NCBI GenBank assembly: GCA_963281255.1 | Contig: OY725506.1 | Location: 2,585,001 to 2,649,000 of the forward strand | Reading direction: 5' to 3' | Source: Aphrocallistes beatrix | Taxonomy: Eukaryota > Porifera > Hexactinellida > Sceptrulophora > Aphrocallistidae | Length of the DNA: 64,000 nucleotides | In this document: positions 55,327-64,000 of the stretch, piece by piece | How the letters are laid out: every line of letters begins with the position of its first letter | Position numbering within the stretch: position 1 is the stretch's first letter | Notes under the pieces: generated by a model | Told to the model about the DNA's origin: nothing | Database searches by the model: none | What the model saw: the letters and a program-made list of their open reading frames with translations, nothing else | Program-made: the position numbers and the translations under genes

Positions 55327-57083
55327 TTAATGTCTGTGTATGAGTAACACACTTGGCATCAGATAAATCGGTATGAAGAGTAACAGAAATAATCATAACA
55401 ACTGCAGTCGGGGTAGTACTAGTACTATTAATATTCCTTAATCAATCATGCTTGCATTAGAAACAATCGCATTGAAGGATTGACACTGCTCACTATCAGA
55501 GCATTCACCTATAGGACTTTCTGTGTTTCTTGGAATTATACAGTTAAAATGAGCAGATTCTTGATTTTCACTAAATTGTAGACATGGCATGTTAGTTTTC
55601 ATCAACATTAAAACATTAAATGATGTAATGTTCTTCAATCTTGTAATTGTAGAATTGAGAGGAACCCAAAAGACATTTTCTCTTTTGGAATCAATTGAGA
55701 CTTTCAATGTATAGTTTTGGTATAGTAAGGTTTAATTGAGCCATTAAGAACTGCAAAAAACGTTTTATTGCAAGAAGATGAAGAATTAAGCGAAGAATAT
55801 TCTCCAGCGATAACCGTAGGGCATGATTCCATCGCTTTATATAATGGGGTTTGATTCAAATGATAAAAGTCCCCTTTATGCACAACTAATACCGAATTCC
55901 AACCAATTACACCGAGTGGTGTGATGAATCCTACCAGTAAGAGTGTGATGGCAGCGATGACAATAGAATAGTATGGAATTAGATATGTCTGCATTTTCTT
56001 GAAAGAAAAGTTCATGGGAGTCAATATTGGTGTTGATTCATTGTTATGAATGTTCATATTGAAAGACTCACTAAAATGACTGTAACCTCCAACCCGAATA
56101 GTTCTTGATCGATTGTACAAAACCTTCCAAAGAATTATGAAAAATATCAAGTAGAGTAAACTTGATAAGAGGAAAAGTAGTTCATTGATCAAAACGAAAG
56201 AGAGGAATATCTTTACGAAACAATCGTTAATACTATCTGTCATTAAATTAGAAGATATTCCTTCAATCGGCAGAGGAATGACAAACAACACTGAGAGTAT
56301 GAAGTTACCCCAAGAGAGACATCTGAATAGAACGCTTGCTCGATAGATATTTTCCACTCTTTCATGTCCCATAGCATCCCTTAGATTCTCATCTTCTAGA
56401 ATACGATTAACTATATTTTTCACTATATCGTTACCCTCTTTCGCAAAACGAAAAATTAAAACAAGTCGCATTAAGTATATAAATTCAATGACAAATAAGA
56501 TAGAAAAGACAAATGTCTTAAAAACAATATTTGATGACTCTTTTTCCTTCACAATCAGCGTAGTAATCAATCCAGATTCTACCAAAAATAACCAGAAAAA
56601 TCTTAATATTCCGAGTAAGATGTGGAAACTGATTTTAACTCTTTTTTCATTAAGAAAGTATAAAATCTGTACCATGGATATCAGTCCGAATGAGATGATA
56701 GCATCCTGAAATGATAACCAAAAGTTAAGCACTAAATTCAGACTGATAGGTTCAACATAGAACACAAACAATGGTTTGATGAGGTAGAAAGCTTTAATAA
56801 GATTGAACACATTGAACAGAATCATTACGAAGAGCAGACAGAACATGATACGATAATGCTCGTAGTAAGGTATGTGTTCTTCTGGATCTGATGCAGTCTT
56901 AATTGTTTGGCGATATTTTAAGGTTTGAACTAATAACTGACCTGACAGTCTGAGTATAAACGGTAATACAGCCGACGAAATCAGTATCTCAATGATAAAT
57001 AGAAGGAAAAAACTTTACTTAAATCTCTCATCAATTGTTACCAATAGAGAATTGAATGTGAAAAGATAGAAGTAAGATATCAT
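55327..57083 (-). pseudogene. Array copy I (subfamily 3): nonsense, frameshift and 3' deletion
   Basis: ATG at 57083. The tyrosine codon of the FKYSFF motif before segment 1 is TAA (57015-57017). From there one frame covers segments 1-8 and the first cysteines. It breaks near 55705 in the outer domain, continues to SNASMID and stops. The remaining outer domain is deleted, and a last segment fragment (IYLMPSVLLIHRH) ends at 55327. The loop NIHNNESTPILTPMNFSFKK marks subfamily 3, shared only with the first half of D. Confidence 0.82.
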
Positions 57084-57192
57084 TAAACTCAAAGATAAGA
57101 ATTATTTGAAATTCTTCTAAATTATTTTATCAAGCAATGCACTCTATCAAAATAAACTGAATTGAATTTGCCTAGTACTTAGCAATTGTAAT

Positions 57193-57194
<2 letters not shown>

Positions 57195-57223
<29 letters not shown>
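57195..57223. repeat. TA microsatellite
   Basis: About 14 TA dinucleotides upstream of copy I. Similar TA runs are at 21480-21502, 32522-32547, 41219-41240 and 42130-42158. Confidence 0.9.
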
Positions 57224-57226
<3 letters not shown>

Positions 57227-57405
57227 TATAGGATATCACTGTGAACTGTAAACACTAAGGATGTCATCTGAAAGTAAACCAGCGTATTATCTTGCCAGAA
57301 ATAGTGCAACTGAATTGAATACGGCTAAATTCTAATTCTGACGTGGATATCACTGTATCATTATTTTTTTAAAATTCATACTGTTTCCAGTCAAATCCGA
57401 AAAAG

Positions 57406-57625
57406 AGTGCAGTCTTAGAGTTGAGCTCTACCAGAGTTCAGTTTTAGAGTTGAGCTCTACCAGAGTTCAGTTTTAGAGTTGAGCTCTACCAGAGTTCAGT
57501 TTTAGAGTTGAGCTCTACCAGAGTTCAGTTTTAGAGTTGAGCTCTACCAGAGTTCAGTTTTAGAGTTGAGCTCTACCAGAGTTCAGTTTTAGAGTTGAGC
57601 TCTAACAGAGTTCAGTTTTAGAGTC
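57406..57625. repeat. 29-base minisatellite, about seven units
   Basis: The unit GAGTTCAGTTTTAGAGTTGA plus GCTCTACCA is repeated about seven times with almost no divergence; the last unit has AACAGAG. GAGCTC palindromes occur in every unit. Near-identity implies recent expansion. It lies between copy I and the reverse-transcriptase remnant. Confidence 0.95.
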
Positions 57626-57659
57626 CCTAGTATGGCAATCTAGAGAATTGATTCTTCGC

Positions 57660-59061
57660 CCTAACAACCGCCTTCTACAGAATCTTAACTTCGAAACTCC
57701 TTTTCACTAAGGGTGACAGAGGTCCCCCCTCCTGCCTCCCTCCCCCTATACACCTTCTTTTCCCACTCTTGCCACAACTGCTTCCCACTCCAGAAGAAAA
57801 TTCCCTCTTCTACCATAACCAAACCTCCCGATTCCATAGTGACCACAAGGTCATAGAACCACCCCAAGACATCCCCAGCAACCAAGCCTACAATCTCCCT
57901 CCCTCCAGTTTTCACCCCTTCTACACCCCCAATAAACCTCGCCATAACCCTCTAAGCCCTTATGCAATACGGCACAGCCTTCCAGCTTCCCCAGGAACCT
58001 TCCCCAACGCCGCTCCTTACACCCTTCTCACACCTCCTAAGGCTGACAACCAACACCCCTCCCGTTACCCGCTTCAACATCCCTACCTCCCAAGTGCATA
58101 CTCATCGCACATTCAAACGCCTCCTTAGCAGATTCCGAAAGCAAATAAAAGAGAGCCAATATAGTCTCATCACAGCCGACAAAGGTTCCGACCTGGTTAT
58201 TATCCAAAATACTACCCTAACCGAATTATATCACCGAAATATCCAAACAAAAGCCACCCTCATCCATCCAGGAGATTATCTTACAATCTCCAACGACCTA
58301 TTTGAAGCCCTTATCCAAATTGACCCCTTCACCAAAACCAATGCGACAGACGATCGCCCACCAACTTTCTGCTTTAAAGTCAAAACCCATAAACCCGCGT
58401 TCCTAACTTCTACCACCCCCACCCGGAAATCTACACTTACAACCTTACCGCCTCCACCCTTATCCCTATCGTACGACCGATCCTCGACCATAAGAGATCT
58501 ATCTCGTGCCTTTGTGTCGACTACTTGCGACCCCTGCTCACTCCCATTATCCAATCCACGTCGTACATTTACAAAACTATAGACAACCTCTGCCAAAATG
58601 GCCCCCATCCTCACTGTACACAGGTGATATCGAGCGATTTTACCCCTCTACTCCATACAACCTAATTACAGACGCATAGTATAAGGTGAATGCGCCTTAC
58701 TAAGCTCCTTAATTACAACTTTATAACCGAGAGCCAAAGCATCTATCATCTAGGCCAGTGGTCCGCAACCTGTGGTCCGCGGACCCCTTAGTGGTCCACA
58801 GAAGATATCAGGGGGTCCACATGATTCGAAATTTTGTATTACGGTTAATAGGAGGGGGTCCACAGAATATAGATAAATTGCTTTAGGGGGTCCACAGTCT
58901 AAAAAAGGTTGAAAACCGCTGATCTAGGCGACTTGGGCATCTCAATAGGCCTCACCCTTGCCCCTGAGCTCACCCGCATGGCCACCGCTTTTCTACTCAA
59001 AGACTACCTTCAACCCCCAAGCGAAACCCTGACCCTCTATTTCGACGACATAACAACCAAC
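57660..59061 (+). pseudogene. Degraded reverse transcriptase, possibly Penelope-like
   Basis: A C-rich stretch, quite unlike its AT-rich surroundings, encodes RT pieces in three frames: ITADKGSDLVIIQN (58165-58210), FCFKVKTHKP (58368-58400), IPIVRPILDHKRS (58450-58490), GDIERFYPSTPYNLITDA (motif A, about 58624-58678), and after an interruption TLYFDDI (motif C, about 59031-59052). The order and the YxDD-type box are diagnostic of an RT. The 'GDIERFYPSTP' and 'TLYFDDI' forms look nearer to Penelope-like RTs than to LINE or LTR types, but that is a judgement by eye. Several frameshifts and a hAT insertion at 58756-58921 make it inactive. Sequence is cut off at 59061 by array-gene DNA. Confidence 0.7.
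58756..58921 (+). repeat. hAT (Charlie-type) MITE in the RT remnant, perfect 8-bp duplication
   Basis: Starts CAGTGGTCCGCAACCTGTGG, ends GTTGAAAACCGCTG. Both flanks read ATCTAGGC (58748-58755 and 58922-58929). Confidence 0.92.
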
Positions 59062-59200
59062 TGAGGTCATTAACATTACGAAGAGCAGACAGAACATGAT
59101 ACGATAATGTTCATAGTAAGGTCTATGTTCGGCTGGATCTGATGCATTCTTAATTGTTTCATAGGACTTTAGACTTTGAATGAATAACTGACCTGAGAGG
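59062..59200 (-). pseudogene. Array copy J: 46-codon fragment of the membrane-protein family
   Basis: Encodes LSGQLFIQSLKSYETIKNAS, then DPAEHRPYYEHYRIMFCLLF up to LMTS, that is, the end of segment 1, the first cytoplasmic loop and the start of segment 2. It is nearly identical in DNA to copies B and K but nothing of the gene lies on either side. It directly abuts the RT remnant on the left. Confidence 0.85.
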
Positions 59201-59959
59201 GTTTTTTTGACACATCTTGAATATATGCATTCCAATAATTTGGTACTATTTGAGCGATATCCGATATTACAGTAGCTCAGTTTAAAATCATTTTGAAGGA
59301 TTATTTATTAATCCAGACGTGTGGATAAATATTTTAGGATTGGGGATTGTGTTCCTTGTTTCGACTGAAATAGACTATCAGATTCAAGGATTTGAATTAT
59401 ATTCAATAAGGTAAATACATCGAAAAGTATCATTATGAATTATGAGAGCAAATAAAACTTGATACGATAGTGTTCATAATAGAGCGTATACTCTCCAGTC
59501 TGATAGATTCATTATTGATTCAGGATATTTCAATGACTGAATTAATTACTGACCCGAGAGTCTCAGCAGAAATAGCAAAACGATCAAGATAATTAATATT
59601 CCAAGGGATCATTTAAGAGTGCAAGATTCTCCTTTATGCATATACTTTTAAACCCAAAGTATTCAAAAATTGAACTGAGAATATTATAAAACCCAATTTA
59701 CCCAAGGTTATAATGTTATTTGCAAATGTCCCGTAAATTAGGCATGCCTGGAGTGAAAAATAGTATACAGCAGTTTAGATTATAGAAAATAGTCATAACA
59801 TAAAGTAGATAGAGAGATAAAATACAAATATTAGAAATTTGCATGAAAATCACTATGCACAGCTATTCAGGGAGATTTGTAATTATACAATTTTCAAGTT
59901 CAACACACTATGATTACTAGTCGTTACAGTAAATTTCAAAGGAGTATCAACGTTATTAG
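59201..59959. other. Intergenic region with an old family relic
   Basis: 59425-59601 is a degenerate relic (listed separately). 59600-59740 matches 29220-29340 and 62680-62790, and 59750-59959 is the 3' flank of K. No gene. Confidence 0.6.
59425..59601 (-). pseudogene. Ancient relic of the membrane-protein family
   Basis: On the minus strand one reads ILIILIVLLFLLRLSGQ, stop, LIQSLKYPESIMNLSD, and in a shifted frame LYYEHYRIKFYLLS. This follows the family order (segment 1, first loop, YYEHYRIMF) but with stops, a frameshift and much substitution. It is far more diverged than any other copy, so the family has been at this locus for a long time. Confidence 0.75.
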
Positions 59960-61944
59960 TTAATGTCTGTGAATTAGTATCACACTCGACATGAGGTATA
60001 CTGGCACAGAGAATATCGTGAATATAGCAACAATTATTCCAATATAAGGAGGAAGCACGCACTTAAACTTTATAACACAAGTGCCACCGTAGTATATCGA
60101 TGTTTGATTGTTTTGCAGTAAATCATGCTTTTGCCAATCAAAGTCGTTTTCTGATTTCCAAATATTCATCACTGGTTCCATGTTAGATAAACTTGAGAGA
60201 TTGTATATCTGTCTTATAAGATTAGATGATGGAGAGTAGTCAGAAGAATCAATAGTTATATTTATCATCATTGAAGGAGAAATCGTTTCATGAAATGATT
60301 GACATTGATCAGTATTAGAACAATTTGCTATAAAATTGGTATAGTTGTAGTCAGGTATTACACAATCAAAAATAACAAATCTTCCTTCTAAGGCAATACT
60401 CTGTTCAAAATCAGTCATGCAAGGTACATCAGTTTGAATAATGGAAGAAATATTGAGGGAATGAATATCATTTGAAAGTCCTGTGATCGTGGTGTTGGGA
60501 GGAATCCATAAGACATTGCCTTGCGGAGAATAATCTGAAGGATAAATTGGATAGTTTTGGTACAGAAAGGTTGGTGAGTCCCCAATAGTTGCAAAGTACG
60601 CAAAATCACAATCAAAAACATTAGAAGGATATACTTCAGCGTTAATCTTAGAACATGATTCCATTGCTTTATATAGATTAGTATAGTTCAACTCATAATA
60701 ATCGCTTGGATGCACGAACAATATTGAACTCCAACCGGTTATAGCAAGTGGTGTGATAAATCCTACCATTATGACTGTAATGCATGATATGACAATAGAA
60801 TAATATCGAAGAAGAATTTTCTGAATTTTCATTCCAGAGAACGTAATTGGATTCAATAGTGGGACAGTTTCACGAGTTTGTAAGTTTCCAATATTATTGA
60901 AATGACTATATCCTGTAAATTTCACTTTTTTTGATTTATCAAAAAGGAATTTCCAAAGAATCAGGAAAAATATTGCATATAAAATGCTCGCAAAGAAGAA
61001 AATAAGTTCATTGAATAGAACCGAAGAGAAATAAACTTTGGAATATTCTCCTGTTGGGTACGAAAAAATGTAATAATAAATTGATTCTACTAAGGAAGGG
61101 ACACTAAAAAGCATTGCAAGTATGAAGTTTCCCCAGGAAAGACTTCTAAATAGAACCGTCGATCGATAAATATTTTCAACTCTTTCATGTCTCATAGCAT
61201 TCCTTAAATTAGTATCTGATAATATTCCATCGACTTCTTAACAATATCATTACCTTCTTTCACAAAACGGAAAATCAGCAAAAATCGCATTATATATATT
61301 AGAAAAGAAAACATAAAGAATACAATCTCTTTATAAGCAAGAATATAGTACAAAATCGGAGAAATTGTATATGGTCTTATAAACCATTCTGTGCGTTTGG
61401 GATTTTCCAATAATATTAAAAAAAATAGTAGACCAGATTCAATAAATAAAACCCAGAAAAATCGCACGATTAGCAAAGTGAAATAACGTCCAAAATTCTT
61501 CTTTTTCTCCTGAAAGAAATAAATGATTTGAAGCATAGCTAATAAACCAAATGATATGATTGCATCTTGAAATGAAAACCAAAAGTTAAGCACTAAATTC
61601 AGACTGATGGGTTCGACATAATACAAAAATAATGGTTTGATAAGATAAAAGGCTTTGATGAGATTACAAACTGAAGTCATTAACATTACGAAGAGCAGAC
61701 AGAACATGATACGATAATGTTCATAGTAAGGTCTATGTTCTTCTGGATCTGATGCATTCTTAATTGTTTCATAAGACTTTAGAGTTTGAATGAATAACTG
61801 ACCTGAGAGTCTGATTAAGAACGGTAGAACTACCAATGTGATTAGAATCTCAATAATAAATCCAGTTAAGAAACTGTATTTGAACCCATCTCCCATTGTA
61901 ACCAATAGGGAATTAGTTGTGAGTAGAAGAAAGTAGGATAACAT
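59960..61944 (-). pseudogene. Array copy K (subfamily 2): single 4-base deletion
   Basis: ATG at 61944. The frame is open through segment 5 to the loop NDIVKK, where paralogues read AAGAAGTTAATCGATGG and K has AAGAAGTCGATGG: four bases are missing at about 61231-61233. The frame resumes 20 bases on with NLRNAM, and the remaining 411 codons are open with segments 6-9 and the eight cysteines; AMGHERVE has become AMRHERVE. It is a recent pseudogene or a polymorphic null. Confidence 0.87.
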
Positions 61945-63479
61945 CAGGGAATATTATATTCAATATTTTGCACAGTATTCTAGCACAATAGAACACATTT
62001 ATATATCGTCTAATGAGCATAATCCAGAATAATTGTAATATGAGATATACTATGTATGGATCGAGATGATTTTACGTACTTCAATACAATAATGTATCAA
62101 GTTGTTTTAAATGATCTCCTATCTAAGAGTAGCTTAATTTGCTTACAGACAAAACAATATCCATATGTGTAGACGAATAACATTATAGTTTACTGATCGC
62201 ATTCCCTATTCCTCCATAGGTTGTTAAAATAACTGTAGATCGATATCTCAGCGTCTAAGATTTTAAAATTTATGGGAAGCTTGCTCCATGTGCCCTCTTA
62301 TTTGCTCGCTCATGACATCTTCCAAATTCCTGGTTATGCCCTACGATAACGCTGGTCTTCTAATTCTAAGGTTGAACTTTTGTTGGCTCTCCAAAAATGT
62401 GTCTCTTCCCCAAAATATAATAGGTCTTCAAATTCTTTTAACCGCTGTATCCATGGTCAGGAAGTATGCCAGGTTCGTAGCCTGGGGGATGCGTTGGGTG
62501 CGTACGCAGGCCCACTGGAGCAAGGCTGCTGAATATCAGTTCGAAAGAGAGATACTCTCTGGGTGTCGGCGGACAAACGCCACTCAATATTGTTACAGAC
62601 TATTTCAATGGACCATAGAACAGGGGGTGTAGACTCATAATGAGTATTGGTAAGGCCTTCGGAGCTAGGACTAAGGGATCATCTAGAAGTGCGAGATGCT
62701 CCTCTATGCAAATGCTTTTAACCACAAAGTGTTCTAGAGTGTGAAAATTGAGAATAACAGAACCCAATTTACTCTATGTTATAATGTTATTTATGAATGG
62801 ACGTATTTATGAGTTTGAGAGTAAGAGCATATCACTGGAGGGATGTATAATATCCTGGTTAGGACACAGGATTAGTGGACTATTTTGGATAAATCCTATT
62901 ATGGGTAATAGAATAATAGTCCTCAACAAATTATTGGTAAGACCGTAACCCTACAAACCCTACCAGAGCTTAGGTCTATGTAGAATTGAGAGAGGAGGAG
63001 GGAGGCAAAACCACCGAACAGATTTCTGATGATGGTATAACATCCAGCTGGATGTCTGGGGGCCCTGGAAGTTGACAGTGTGTCTGCTATTTACGCTCAA
63101 ACTACTCAAATTTAGAGGAAATTAAAGCTTTATTTTTAAAATTAGTTTATCAATTCAAAATTGGAGTAAAAACTGTTAGAAACTAAAAAGAATAAAATGG
63201 TTTGTAAATCTTTTTGGCCCATCCAAATTTTAGCCTCTATGGCAAAATTACCAAACGTTGAATCCGAATAACAAGAAATTAATACCGGCAAAATAGTATC
63301 CAACAGTTTAGATTATAGAGAATAGTCATAACATAGATATAAAGATAAATTACAAATGTTAGAACTTTGAATCAAAATCACTATACAAAGCTATACTGGG
63401 AGACTTGTGTTTATACACATTTTCAAATTCAACCATTATTACAAGTTGTTATTGCAAATCTCAAAGCAGTATCAACTGG
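61945..63479. other. Upstream region of K and 3' flank of L
   Basis: 61950-62610 matches the H upstream region. 62624-63479 matches 29160-30034, the 3' flank of C. The change from one to the other at about 62615-62625 marks the boundary between adjacent duplication units. Open frames here (62288-62632, 62748-62948) are not supported. Confidence 0.65.
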
Positions 63480-64000
63480 TCAATGTCTATGAATGAGCAA
63501 GACACTCACTATGAGGTATACTGGCACAGAAAATATCGTGGATATAGCAACACTTATTCCAATATAAGGAGCAAGTGTGCAGGTAAACCTTATAACACAA
63601 GCATTATTGTAATATATCAATGTTTGATTATTTTGCACTAAATCATAGTTTCGCCATTCAAATTTGTTTTCTGATTTCCATGTGTTCATCACCGGTTCTA
63701 CATTAGGTAAACTTGAGAGATTGTATGTATGTCTTATTAGATTAGAAGTTGGAGAGTTATCAAAAGAATCAATTTTTATATTTATAAGGCTTGAATTTAG
63801 TATCGTTTCCCGAAATAATTGACATTGATCAGAATTGGAACAATTTGCTAAAGATTGGGTGTGATCGTATTCAGGTATTAAACGGTTAAAAATGACAGAT
63901 CTTCCTTTTAATGCAATACACTGTTCATCAAGAGTCGTGAGAGGCATATCAGTTTGAATAATGAGAGAAATCTTTAATGAATTAATATTATTTAATCCTG
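63480..64000 (-). CDS. Array copy L (subfamily 2), 3' part, runs off the window
   Basis: Open from the window edge to a stop at 63480: the second half of the outer domain and segment 9 (VPVYLIVSVLLIHRH-like). The cysteines that the family has in the VPC and FDC positions are both replaced (DMPL and IFNR), while NC-x5-C and the two before the last segment remain. Whether the rest of the gene is intact cannot be seen. Confidence 0.75.
   Translation of the reverse strand, partial: GLNNINSLKISLIIQTDMPLTTLDEQCIALKGRSVIFNRLIPEYDHTQSLANCSNSDQCQLFRETILNSSLINIKIDSFDNSPTSNLIRHTYNLSSLPNVEPVMNTWKSENKFEWRNYDLVQNNQTLIYYNNACVIRFTCTLAPYIGISVAISTIFSVPVYLIVSVLLIHRH

Noticed and set aside
1..64000. tRNA or rRNA genes.
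   Set aside because: I saw no cloverleaf with A and B boxes and no rRNA signature on either strand by eye; a tRNAscan-SE and Infernal run would settle this.

Overview
This is an AT-rich nuclear segment of a eukaryote, most likely an animal or a close holozoan relative. The evidence is GT-AG introns, a six-PH-domain docking protein with a cluster of Tyr-Asp-x-Pro motifs (targets of Crk/Nck-type SH2 domains), a Cramped-like SANT chromatin protein, an AATAAA poly(A) signal, and many hAT, pogo/Tc1/mariner, rolling-circle-like and reverse-transcriptase remnants. Species cannot be fixed from the sequence.

Left part (1-22 kb): four single-copy genes, all on the + strand, sit among dense short inverted-repeat elements. 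They are (1) the multi-PH docking protein, two exons, 3074-3716 and 5252-8745; (2) a Cramped-like protein, three exons, 11374-11736, 14344-14450 and 15178-17275; (3) a C3HC4 RING protein, 18142-18747; (4) an unrecognised protein with a SAM-like domain, 20390-21433. The exon joins were worked out from splice sites and matching phases. All four start codons lie within about 30 bases downstream of a candidate 3' splice acceptor.

Right part (22-64 kb): an expanded array of one large membrane-protein family that I do not recognise, here labelled copies A to L plus an old relic. Full-length members have about 650-693 residues, no introns in the coding region, nine predicted membrane segments, a large glycosylated eight-cysteine domain between segments 8 and 9, and a short tail. 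The loops between the first eight segments are conserved while the large domain is diverse. B (26357-28324), F (44915-46996) and H (51986-53935) are intact. A, G and K each carry one visible lesion. C, D, E and I carry several. J and the relic are fragments. L runs off the window. Three subfamilies can be told apart by their C-terminal tails, the loop before segment 8 and their upstream motifs. The array grew by segmental duplication that also carried pieces of the neighbouring SAM gene, and it has since been peppered with transposons. Copies of the same flank with and without an insertion reveal several insertion sites exactly.

The best candidate for an undescribed system is this membrane-protein array: a constant cytoplasmic face, a variable disulfide-rich outer domain, mixed intact and broken copies, a chimeric copy, and subfamily-specific upstream motifs. 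Its function is unknown; surface recognition or chemoreception is only a hypothesis.
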